This document shows, in pieces, positions 30,018 to 37,391 of a stretch of DNA of 59,092 nt. The notes beneath the pieces were generated by a model, which saw only the letters and a list, made by a program, of their open reading frames with translations, was not told where the DNA came from and made no database searches. Every line of letters begins with the position of its first letter. Position 1 is the first letter of the stretch. The stretch is from Methylococcales bacterium (GTDB lineage: Bacteria > Pseudomonadota > Gammaproteobacteria > Methylococcales > Methylomonadaceae), in NCBI GenBank assembly GCA_028712795.1, contig JAQTPT010000019.1:1-59092 (forward strand), in the 5' to 3' direction. The translations under genes and the position numbers were made by a program.

Positions 30018-30053
30018 AATCTAGGTAGCAGGTCATCGGGGTATGGTCGGGAG
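29998..30053 (+). pseudogene. fcl: 5' stub of GDP-L-fucose synthase
   Basis: An ATG inside the last codons of gmd, with AAGGA just before it, begins MTDKQSKI, then an in-frame TAG, then VAGHRGMVGS, the unmistakable Rossmann start of GDP-fucose synthase (WcaG/Fcl). The stop replaces the residue normally Tyr or Phe, and similarity ends after about 18 codons. The rest of the gene is deleted. The gmd-fcl overlap is the usual operon arrangement. Confidence 0.8.
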
Positions 30054-30547
30054 CTTTAGCCAAATCCGGCGTACAGAGCTTCAAGCTGCGTCCTGTTTTT
30101 GATCCTCAGTTTGTTTAACTCCGTTGACGAATTTTCACGCCGGTAATGACATCTGTTTTTTCTCATTTCAGCGCCATGACTTCTCGCCAAAAATGGCAGC
30201 GGAGAAGATATATTTAGAGAAGCCTTTAAATTCAATCGTGTATTGGGGTCGTTTTTGTTTAGTTTGATTACTCATGTTCAAATCTATTGACATTATAAAG
30301 CTGTCTTGAGAAGTGCCCTGTTTAATTAAATAAGGCTCTGGATGAAATTGCTACAATCAGTTTTCGTTTATTCATAATTGAGTTAGCGTCCGCACTAACG
30401 ATTACTTAGGTAACTCGCAAAAATACCCTCCGCTAATTTTCTTCAGGACACCCATTAAAATCGATGTATCCTACCGACATGATTTTACACATCGAAATTC
30501 TTTGCCATGACCCATCTATCTGAACAACACTTACTAAAGGATGAGCC
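30054..30547. other. Gap of about 490 bp with mobile-element debris
   Basis: The sequence directly after the fcl stub is unrelated to fcl, so it marks a deletion or insertion junction. A 35-codon minus-strand frame at 30168-30275 starts like an IS3-type orfA. The rest shows no gene; the last 80 bp are the hemJ leader with AAAGGATG before its ATG. Confidence 0.45.
30168..30275 (-). pseudogene. Possible IS3-type orfA N-terminal remnant
   Basis: The minus-strand frame reads MSNQTKQKRPQYTIEFKG before losing similarity and stopping. The basic KRPxYTxEFK start is typical of small HTH orfA proteins of IS3-family elements. It is short, so the call is tentative. Confidence 0.3.
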
Positions 30548-30973
30548 ATGCTCTGGTTAAAAGCTTTACACTTGATTTTTATGGTCACCTGGTTTGCAGG
30601 TCTGTTTTATCTGCCGCGATTGTTTGTTTATCATGCGTTGAGCTTTGATAAAATCAGCAATGAACGCTTTAAGGTAATGGAACGTAAACTGTTTTTCGGC
30701 ATCATGACACCGGGCATGATAGCGACATTAGTATTTGGCGTCTGGATGCTAACTGATTACGCATGGGGACTTTATTCAGCCAGCGGCTGGCTTCATGCAA
30801 AACTGGCGCTACTAGCGCTCACTCTGGTTTATCACTACTTTTGTGGCGTGTGGCTAAATGATTTTAAACATGACCGCAATCAACATAGTCATGTTTATTA
30901 CCGCTGGATGAATGAAGTGCCGGTATTATTTTTAGCGGGCATTATCATTTTGGCGGTTGTTAAACCTTTTTAA
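30548..30973 (+). CDS. hemJ: Protoporphyrinogen IX oxidase HemJ
   Basis: 141 residues with four membrane segments, normal size for the HemJ (UPF0093) family. The N-terminus LWLKALHLIFMVTWFAGLFYL with conserved His, and later YYRWMNEVPVLFL, are family landmarks. It oxidises protoporphyrinogen IX to protoporphyrin IX in heme synthesis at the inner membrane. Heme is also the substrate of CtaB and the CtaA-FtsY fusion in this window. It stands alone behind the fcl debris. Confidence 0.9.
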   Translation: MLWLKALHLIFMVTWFAGLFYLPRLFVYHALSFDKISNERFKVMERKLFFGIMTPGMIATLVFGVWMLTDYAWGLYSASGWLHAKLALLALTLVYHYFCGVWLNDFKHDRNQHSHVYYRWMNEVPVLFLAGIIILAVVKPF

Positions 30974-31059
30974 AGCGATTCTACAATCAGTGCCGCTCAA
31001 GCCTAAGTGCCTGTTAATAAACTGTATGATCTAGTTTGCTGTTACTGACTCGGCCAAGC

Positions 31060-31935
31060 CTAACCCAATCTGGAAATTGCACGGCAATTTTTTAAACGAT
31101 TCGGGTTCCAGTTCTCAATCGACCAACTGAGCAATTCAGTTAATGGCGCATGTTGAAGCTCGCCAGGCGGGTTTTGCTTTAATAAGTTCAGCAGTTCAAA
31201 AATGACCGCGTGAGGTTTTTTTAAATCGACCGCTGTTGCCCGGGTTTGTTTGCTAAGCTTATAGCCCTGTTCATCAATAATAACCGGCACGTGCATATAG
31301 TCAGGCGTAAAAAGTCCCAAAAGTTGCTGGAGATAGATTTGCCGGGGAGTTGAATCCAGTAAATCGTAACCGCGCACAACATGATTGATATGTTGCCTGT
31401 CATCGTCAATCACAACCGCAAATTGATAAGCGATAATCCGGTCTTTTCGTTTTAGAATAAAATCGCCATTGTCGGCCAGATTCTGGGACATTAAACCCTG
31501 TAACCTATCGTTAAAAGCAATAAAGCGGTTATCAGTTTTAATGCGGAGTGAATAGGGACTATCGGGCAGCGTCTGTTTATTCCGGCAGATACCGGAATAA
31601 ACAGACGTCAAAGTTTTCCGACTGCATGTACAAGGATAAATCAGCTTGTCGTTGGCTAATTTATCAAGAATTTCATGATAAACATCGAGGGTTTGGCTTT
31701 GATAGGCAACACGACCGTCCCAATGCAGGCCAAAGGTCTCCAGCGTTTTTAATATGCTGTCCCCTGAGCCTTTTATATTCCGGGGTGTATCAAGGTCGTC
31801 AATGCGTAGCAACCACAAACCTTGCCGTGAACGGGCTTGCAGGAAACTGGCTAATGCTGTGTAAAGTGAACCGATATGCAAGGGGCCGGTAGGCGAAGGC
31901 GCAAACCGGCCAATATAAGGTTGTTTATCCGGCAC
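31060..31935 (-). CDS. gluQ: Glutamyl-Q tRNA(Asp) synthetase
   Basis: 291 residues: a GluRS catalytic core without an anticodon-binding domain. The class I signatures are RFAPSPTGPLHIGSL (HIGH-type) and KLSKQ (KMSKS-type). A zinc site is suggested by YPCTCSRK...YSGICR. It charges queuosine at position 34 of tRNA-Asp with glutamate. It lies 9 bp downstream of dksA, the conserved dksA-gluQ pair of gammaproteobacteria. Confidence 0.93.
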   Translation of the reverse strand: MPDKQPYIGRFAPSPTGPLHIGSLYTALASFLQARSRQGLWLLRIDDLDTPRNIKGSGDSILKTLETFGLHWDGRVAYQSQTLDVYHEILDKLANDKLIYPCTCSRKTLTSVYSGICRNKQTLPDSPYSLRIKTDNRFIAFNDRLQGLMSQNLADNGDFILKRKDRIIAYQFAVVIDDDRQHINHVVRGYDLLDSTPRQIYLQQLLGLFTPDYMHVPVIIDEQGYKLSKQTRATAVDLKKPHAVIFELLNLLKQNPPGELQHAPLTELLSWSIENWNPNRLKNCRAISRLG

Positions 31936-31944
31936 GGCAAAATT

Positions 31945-32382
31945 CTAACCCATTTGTTTTTCCCGAATTTCATCAAGCGTTTTACAGTCGATGCACAAAG
32001 TGGCTGTGGGCCTGGCTTCCAGTCGGCGTATGCCGATTTCTATGCCGCATGACTCACAAAAGCCATAATCCCCGGATTCAATCTCTTTTAGGGAGTCATC
32101 AATTTTCTTGATAAGCCTACGTTCACGGTCACGCGTTCTTAATTCCAGACTGAATTCTGATTCCTGAGTCGCCCGGTCATTGGGATCGGGAAAATTAGCG
32201 GCATCATCCTGCATGTGGTGCACGGTACGGTCTACTTCGTGCATTAATTCGGCTTTCCAATTTTTTAAAATTGTCTCAAAATGTTTTAATTGAGCTTCAT
32301 TCATATATTCTTCGCCTTCTTTTTCTTGGTAAGGCGCAAAACTGAAAGGTGATGCAACAATTGGTTTAGTACTATCGGTCAT
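31945..32382 (-). CDS. dksA: RNA polymerase-binding transcription factor DksA
   Basis: 145 residues. A coiled coil carries the acidic DxxDxA-type tip (here [10 protein letters not shown]), followed by a four-Cys zinc finger (CESCG...CIDC). It binds the RNAP secondary channel and with ppGpp controls rRNA and amino-acid promoters. AGGAG lies eight bases before the ATG at 32382. First gene of the dksA-gluQ unit, divergent from the aminotransferase gene. Confidence 0.95.
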   Translation of the reverse strand: MTDSTKPIVASPFSFAPYQEKEGEEYMNEAQLKHFETILKNWKAELMHEVDRTVHHMQDDAANFPDPNDRATQESEFSLELRTRDRERRLIKKIDDSLKEIESGDYGFCESCGIEIGIRRLEARPTATLCIDCKTLDEIREKQMG

Positions 32383-32492
32383 CCATTAACTCCTATAGTC
32401 AGGATAAATAAAAACTGCGCATTTTTAGCAGAAAACTCACCAGTTAGCAAGGTTTATTGGTATCATTTAATATTTTTACGGGAACTTCCACC

Positions 32493-33659
32493 ATGCGCAA
32501 GCGACTTGCAGAGCGAAACTCGGAGATTTCTTCGTTTTATGTCATGGAATTGTTGCGCCGCGCCAAGCAATTGGAGGCGCAAGGCAAAGATGTTATTCAT
32601 ATGGAAGTTGGCGAACCCGATTTTCCGACACCGCCGGCTATTGTAGCTGCGGGCATTAAGCACATTCAAACAGGTGAAGTTAAATATACGCCTGCAGCCG
32701 GGTTGCCTGAACTGCGAAATAGGATCGCAGCATTTTATCGGGGGCATTATGGTGTGACAATAGACCAACAGCGTATTTTTGTGACGCCAGGGGCTTCTGG
32801 CGCGTTTTTATTGGCGCTTGGGGTAAGCCTTAATCCGAACGAAGAGCTGTTAATGGCCGACCCTTGTTATCCCTGCAACAGCAACTTTGTCACCTTGCTT
32901 GGCGGCAGGACTAAAACCATAGCGGTTGATGCCAGCACACGTTATCAATTAACCGCAAAACACATCAATAAGCATTGGACTCAAAAAACTAAAGGCGCAT
33001 TGATTGCCTCTCCGTCCAATCCCACAGGGACGCTGATCAGGCCGGAAGACTTAAAGCAAGCTATTCAAGCAGTTGATTCCCTGGGCGGTTGCTTTTACTC
33101 GGATGAGATATATCATGGGCTGGTTTACGATACCCATGCCACAACCGCGCTCGCATTTAGCGACGACGTATTTGTAATCAACAGTTTTTCCAAATATTTC
33201 GGCATGACGGGCTGGCGCGTTGGCTGGTTGATTGTGCCCGATGAGTTCATTCAAGCCACTGAGAAATTAGCGCAAAATATTTATATTGCCACTTCCACGC
33301 ATTCACAATATGCCGCATTAGCGGCTTTTGATGAAAATACCTTAGTTGAACTTGAAAACAGGCGTGCCGAATTTGCCGCCAGACGGAATTTTCTTTATGA
33401 TAATTTACTTCGCTTGGGCTTTGAAATTCCCGTTAAACCGGAAGGCGCTTTTTATATTTATGCCAATTGCAAAAAATTTACCGATGACAGTTGCCAATTC
33501 GCACTGGATTTTTTGGAAGCCGAAGCAGTTGCCATAACGCCGGGGAAGGATTTTGGCAGTTACGAAGCGCATCACATGCTTCGTTTTGCCTATACGACTT
33601 CAATCGCTAACATGGCTATCGCCATGCAACGTTTGAATCGATTTATTAATCAAGGATAA
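32493..33659 (+). CDS. Pyridoxal-phosphate aminotransferase, class I
   Basis: 388 residues from the ATG at 32493 (MRKRLAERNSEISSFYVMEL); a TTG further upstream is less likely. Fold-type I motifs: GEPDFPTPP near the N-terminus, ASPSNPTGT, and the PLP Lys in SFSKYFGMTGWRVGW. The closest type is the aspartate/alanine-type subgroup, but the substrate cannot be set from sequence. A rhodanese gene follows after 2 bp, so they are co-transcribed. Confidence 0.88.
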   Translation: MRKRLAERNSEISSFYVMELLRRAKQLEAQGKDVIHMEVGEPDFPTPPAIVAAGIKHIQTGEVKYTPAAGLPELRNRIAAFYRGHYGVTIDQQRIFVTPGASGAFLLALGVSLNPNEELLMADPCYPCNSNFVTLLGGRTKTIAVDASTRYQLTAKHINKHWTQKTKGALIASPSNPTGTLIRPEDLKQAIQAVDSLGGCFYSDEIYHGLVYDTHATTALAFSDDVFVINSFSKYFGMTGWRVGWLIVPDEFIQATEKLAQNIYIATSTHSQYAALAAFDENTLVELENRRAEFAARRNFLYDNLLRLGFEIPVKPEGAFYIYANCKKFTDDSCQFALDFLEAEAVAITPGKDFGSYEAHHMLRFAYTTSIANMAIAMQRLNRFINQG

Positions 33660-33661
33660 CT

Positions 33662-33985
33662 ATGACTGTAAAACAACTATCAGCAACAGAATTAAAGAAC
33701 AAAATTCAACAGCAAGAAAACCTGTTTTTGCTGGATGTAAGAGAACCGCATGAATTTAAATATGCCCATATTGCTGACAGCGTATTGATTCCACTCAATC
33801 AAATCCCAGGCAAGCTGAGTGAACTCAATCCGCAGCAGGAGATTGTAGTGATCTGTCATCATGGCATGCGCAGCCTGCAAGCAGCCAATTATCTAGTGCA
33901 GTCAGGTTATAAAAACATTGCCAATTTAACAGGCGGAATTGACGCCTGGTCTTGTACCTGTGATAGTTCAGTACGGCGTTATTAA
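33662..33985 (+). CDS. Single-domain rhodanese-like sulfurtransferase
   Basis: 107 residues. Rhodanese motifs: LLDVREPHEFKYAHI and the active-site loop VVICHHGMRSLQ with the catalytic Cys, ending in NLTGGIDAW. A small cytoplasmic GlpE-like sulfur carrier. Directly follows the aminotransferase gene. A further Cys pair near the end (CTC) is not typical of the family. Confidence 0.9.
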   Translation: MTVKQLSATELKNKIQQQENLFLLDVREPHEFKYAHIADSVLIPLNQIPGKLSELNPQQEIVVICHHGMRSLQAANYLVQSGYKNIANLTGGIDAWSCTCDSSVRRY

Positions 33986-34211
33986 GCGACGTTACGCGCT
34001 TTTGAAATTTTTTAACACCGGCACGAAGTTTTAACCTAACGATCATGAAGATGCTTTCATCACCCCGGAGAATGAAAAATGTATTTTCATGGTAAAGCTT
34101 TCTGGTGTTGTTCCTTTAAGTTGATGCGTCTGATCCCAGAAAAAAAGATACTCCTTGGATAGAAATGGCTTTATCATGTTTTGCTTTAATGATAAATCAT
34201 GAGGATATGCT

Positions 34212-34448
34212 ATGCCCTATACCCAAGACGTTGTGGACGAAATTAACATTCTGGTCCGCTACAACCTGAGCACGACACAAGAAGGAATCAAGGTTCATAA
34301 AACCGCTGCACCCGAATTGATTGCAGCAACTAAACGTTTATACGATAAGGGACTGGTAACTCAGGAAGATGGAGGCTATTTGACTAACCTGGGCCATGAA
34401 GCCGCAGAACAAGCACAAATGTTATTAAACTTGCTTAATCCCGCTTAA
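34212..34448 (+). CDS. TIGR02647 family small protein
   Basis: 78 residues, helical, acidic, no Cys. The sequence MPYTQDVVDEINILVRYNL with GIKVHKTA and LYDKGLVTQEDGGYLTNLG matches my memory of the uncharacterised gammaproteobacterial family TIGR02647. The LYDKGLVxxxDGGYLT part resembles the wing of a winged helix, so DNA binding is possible. GAGGATATGCT precedes the ATG. Stands alone. Confidence 0.75.
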   Translation: MPYTQDVVDEINILVRYNLSTTQEGIKVHKTAAPELIAATKRLYDKGLVTQEDGGYLTNLGHEAAEQAQMLLNLLNPA

Positions 34449-34718
34449 GTGAAGCCCAAAAAGATCTTGCAAAAGAAGGAACATCGAATAGAAACGAAGC
34501 TTATAGAAGTAAAACTGATTATTTTGGCGAATGTCGAAAACAATAATGATTCAACGGTAATTGAACGCTAAACCCTAAGTAATAAGACTTCAGGAATCAA
34601 TCAATGACCATTTTAATCCAGATTTTCTTTCACATTATTAATTAAGACGCTGAATGTAACCATGGATTTATAAACTGATGCATTAAGAAAATCAGTAAAA
34701 CTGTAAGACGTAAACTAA
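34449..34718. other. Gap of about 270 bp downstream of the TIGR02647 gene
   Basis: I see no gene here. A shared terminator hairpin with rpoH lies at its right end (34719-34751). Confidence 0.4.
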
Positions 34719-34751
34719 CAAAGGCTTAACGATAAAATCGCCAAGCCTTTG
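34719..34751 (-). terminator. Intrinsic terminator downstream of rpoH
   Basis: CAAAGGCTT and AAGCCTTTG form a perfect 9-bp arm pair with an inner GAT/ATC extension. In the minus-strand direction a T-rich tail (TTAGTTT) follows. It begins about 20 bp after the rpoH stop. Confidence 0.65.
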
Positions 34752-34770
34752 TTAATTAAGTTAATAATAA

Positions 34771-35628
34771 TCAAGCTTCAAGCACTACTGCGGTCCTGAG
34801 CTTTTTCATTGCATTTTGTTCCAATTGCCTGATTCTTTCGGCAGACACATTATAGCGTTCTGCAAGCTCATGCAGCGTGGCTTTTTTGTCCGCTAACCAG
34901 CGGCTTGAAAGAATATCCAAACTCCGTTCATCCAAGCTAGCCATAGCTTCTGTCAATAAATCCTGTCCATGCCCTTCCCAATCGGCATTTTCAAGCAATT
35001 CAGAGGGATCGGTCCCATGTTGTTGAAGGTAATTTGATGGATAGGCAATGCTTTCTTCTGCGGACTCATCAACAGGCATATCGAATGACATATCCTGACT
35101 ACCCAAACGCTTTTCCATTTCGTAAACGTCACTCAAGTCAACCTTCAAATCTTCTGCGATAGCCATCGCTTCATCATTTGATAACCAGCCTATATCTTGT
35201 TTGGATTTACGCAGATTAAAAAACAGTTTGCGTTGGGCCTTGGTAGTCGCAACCTTTACAATACCCCAATTCTTGATGACATACTCGTGAATTTCCGCTT
35301 TAATCCAATGAACTGCAAAAGACACTAAGCGCACGCCTACGTCTGGATCAAAACGCTTAACCGCTTTCATAAGTCCGATATTGCCTTCCTGAATAATATC
35401 AGGCATTGACAAACCATAACCACTATAGCCTCTGGCGACATGTACGACAAAACGCAAATTGGTCATGACCAATTTGCGTGCAGCTTCTAAATCGCCGTGA
35501 TCTCTAAATTTTAACGTTAATTCGCGCTCCTGATCAGATGTCAACCTTGGCATTTGACGAACCAGATTCAAATAGGCATCAAACGTTCCAACCGACAAAT
35601 TTACGGGTAAAGCCAATGCGTTACTCAT
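34771..35628 (-). CDS. rpoH: Heat-shock sigma factor RpoH (sigma-32)
   Basis: 285 residues from the ATG at 35628, which has AGGAGA seven bases upstream; the frame is open 13 codons further but these lie over the leader. Motifs: region 2 with MPDIIQEGNIGLMKAVKRFDP and FAVHWIKAEIHEYVIKNW, the RpoH box QRKLFFNLRKSK, and region 4 with a C-terminal HTH (ATLHELAERYNVSAERIRQLE). It directs RNAP to heat-shock promoters. Last gene of the ftsY-ftsE-ftsX-rpoH cluster. A CIRCE operator sits in its short leader, pointing to HrcA control. Confidence 0.97.
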   Translation of the reverse strand: MSNALALPVNLSVGTFDAYLNLVRQMPRLTSDQERELTLKFRDHGDLEAARKLVMTNLRFVVHVARGYSGYGLSMPDIIQEGNIGLMKAVKRFDPDVGVRLVSFAVHWIKAEIHEYVIKNWGIVKVATTKAQRKLFFNLRKSKQDIGWLSNDEAMAIAEDLKVDLSDVYEMEKRLGSQDMSFDMPVDESAEESIAYPSNYLQQHGTDPSELLENADWEGHGQDLLTEAMASLDERSLDILSSRWLADKKATLHELAERYNVSAERIRQLEQNAMKKLRTAVVLEA

Positions 35629-35660
35629 GGTATCTCCTGGGAAAAAATTTTTGACAAATT

Positions 35661-35687
35661 CTAGCACTCTCTTAACAAGAGTGCTAA
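35661..35687 (-). promoter_or_regulatory. CIRCE operator (HrcA site) upstream of rpoH
   Basis: On the minus strand the sequence is TTAGCACTC, a 9-base spacer, then GAGTGCTAG: 17 of 18 arm positions match the CIRCE consensus TTAGCACTC-N9-GAGTGCTAA. It lies 33 bp upstream of the rpoH ATG in the 78-bp gap after ftsX. CIRCE is the binding site of the heat-shock repressor HrcA, usually found ahead of groESL or dnaK. Confidence 0.88.
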
Positions 35688-35706
35688 TAATTTTTAAAGT
35701 CGGCTT

Positions 35707-36726
35707 TTACTCGGGTTTTGTTCGCTGAAGCTGGCACATAAGCACCACCCATGAACCTAATACACCGAGCGCTGAAGAAATACCTATCAGCGCTAGGGTT
35801 TCGGTAAAGCTTAAAAACAATAAATGGAAACCGCCTTCATAAAGCCCCGAGAGTTTTTCAACCGATTGCCTTAAAATCAGCATCATTGCGGTGACAACAA
35901 ACCAAGCAGATACCCCTGAAATAAAGCCTATCCAAAAGCCTGTGTACAAAAACGGCCTCTGAATGAATGAATTTGTTGCTCCAACCAATTTAGCAATCAC
36001 GACTTCATCACGACGAGTATGCAGCTCCAGTCGTATTATATTACCGATAACAAATAACACAGCAGCCCCTAGCATCAGATTGAGCAAGGTGGCAAAAAGT
36101 CTTGCCACCTCAATAATTGATTGCAGGCGCTCAATCCACTTTAGATCCATCTGGGCAAAATCGACTTCAGGAGATTGTTGAAAACTTTTCAGCAAAGTCT
36201 CAAGTCCTTGCTTATCTTCCAGTGTATTTTTAGGCAACACCTGAATCACAATAGGCAACGGATTTTTTTCAACTGCATTAATCGCCGCGCCAAAACCACT
36301 GTAGGTTTTGAATTCAGCTAGCGCCTGTTCCCTGGTAATTAATTCAACTTCCTGAATGTTCGCATTCTGCCTAATGGTTTCGGCTAATTTATTAGCGTGC
36401 GCATCAGAGACATCATCCCTGAGAAATAACGAGATTCTATTACTGGTTTCCAAATTGCCTGTTAGTTGCTGGAGATTTTCCACCAGAATATAAAAACCGC
36501 TGGCAAGTGAAATGGCGATAGCCAATACAGCTATAGTCATTATCGAAGTGAATGGTGAAGCCACCAAGCGGCCAAGACTGGAAAACAATGCGTGCGCATG
36601 GAGGTCGCGGTAAGCATTTAGTTTATCGAAGAAATTACCGCCTGCCGTTTTAGTTTGCCGGATATCCTGCCTGACCTGCTTAGCTGGAGGGTCTTTTCTG
36701 ATCCGGTTTTTTAGGTTTCGCTTCAT
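35707..36726 (-). CDS. ftsX: Cell division protein FtsX
   Basis: 339 residues. A basic cytoplasmic N-terminus, a first membrane helix at about 60-80, a periplasmic domain (SNRISLFLRDDVSDAHANKLAE), then three membrane helices in the C-terminal part (FtsX/MacB-type permease). With FtsE it forms the ABC complex that activates septal amidases at the divisome. The start is 3 bp after the ftsE stop. E. coli FtsX is about 350 residues, so full length. Confidence 0.95.
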   Translation of the reverse strand: MKRNLKNRIRKDPPAKQVRQDIRQTKTAGGNFFDKLNAYRDLHAHALFSSLGRLVASPFTSIMTIAVLAIAISLASGFYILVENLQQLTGNLETSNRISLFLRDDVSDAHANKLAETIRQNANIQEVELITREQALAEFKTYSGFGAAINAVEKNPLPIVIQVLPKNTLEDKQGLETLLKSFQQSPEVDFAQMDLKWIERLQSIIEVARLFATLLNLMLGAAVLFVIGNIIRLELHTRRDEVVIAKLVGATNSFIQRPFLYTGFWIGFISGVSAWFVVTAMMLILRQSVEKLSGLYEGGFHLLFLSFTETLALIGISSALGVLGSWVVLMCQLQRTKPE

Positions 36727-36729
36727 AAG

Positions 36730-37386
36730 TTAACTCGAAACCAGTTGACCATGATCTAACTTTAAGACCCGGTAGTTCAGTTGGGTAATCAAAGAAATGT
36801 CATGTGAGGCAATCAAGACTGTGACCCCTACCTGCTGAAACTGCCCAAATAAGAACATGATTTCTTTAGATAATTGCGGATCCAGATTACCGGTTGGCTC
36901 ATCGGCAATAATCATTGGCGGCTTATTAACCACCGCCCTGGCAATTCCTACACGCTGCTGTTCACCGCCAGACAAAGCCAGTGGATATTTTTTTTCTTTA
37001 CCCGTCAAGCTTACTTTATCTAATGCCGCCCTTACCCTGCGGACAATTTCATGGTGTCCGAAGCCAGCTATAACCAATGGTAACGCCACATTATCAAAAA
37101 CGGTCCGATCTTGAAGCAACTTATAGTCCTGATAGATAAATCCCATTTTTCTTCGGATAAAAGGCAGTTGGTTTTCCTTGGCATGACTAAGATCTTGCCC
37201 ATCCAATAATATTTGTCCACGGCTGCAACGCTCCATGGCTGCAATCAACCGTAATAGCGTACTTTTCCCTGCCCCTGAATGACCGGTAAGAAAAGCAATT
37301 TCGCCGCGTTGTAAATGAAAACTCACGTTGCGCAATACGTCGCCTGTCTCAGGATAGCGCTTGCTTACATTGACAAACTTAATCAT
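36730..37386 (-). CDS. ftsE: Cell division ATP-binding protein FtsE
   Basis: 218 residues, a complete ABC ATPase: Walker [14 protein letters not shown]-loop YQDYKLL, signature LSGGEQQR, Walker [13 protein letters not shown] and the H-loop in ASHD. Cytoplasmic partner of FtsX. It begins 5 bp after the stop of the CtaA-FtsY fusion, so the classic ftsY-ftsE-ftsX order and spacing are preserved even though ftsY is fused to ctaA. Confidence 0.97.
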   Translation of the reverse strand: MIKFVNVSKRYPETGDVLRNVSFHLQRGEIAFLTGHSGAGKSTLLRLIAAMERCSRGQILLDGQDLSHAKENQLPFIRRKMGFIYQDYKLLQDRTVFDNVALPLVIAGFGHHEIVRRVRAALDKVSLTGKEKKYPLALSGGEQQRVGIARAVVNKPPMIIADEPTGNLDPQLSKEIMFLFGQFQQVGVTVLIASHDISLITQLNYRVLKLDHGQLVSS

Positions 37387-37391
37387 GATTT

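Noticed and set aside
34080..34101. ATGAAAA/TTTTCAT hairpin between the rhodanese and TIGR02647 genes
   Set aside because: Weak AT-rich stem without a T-run; not distinguishable from chance.
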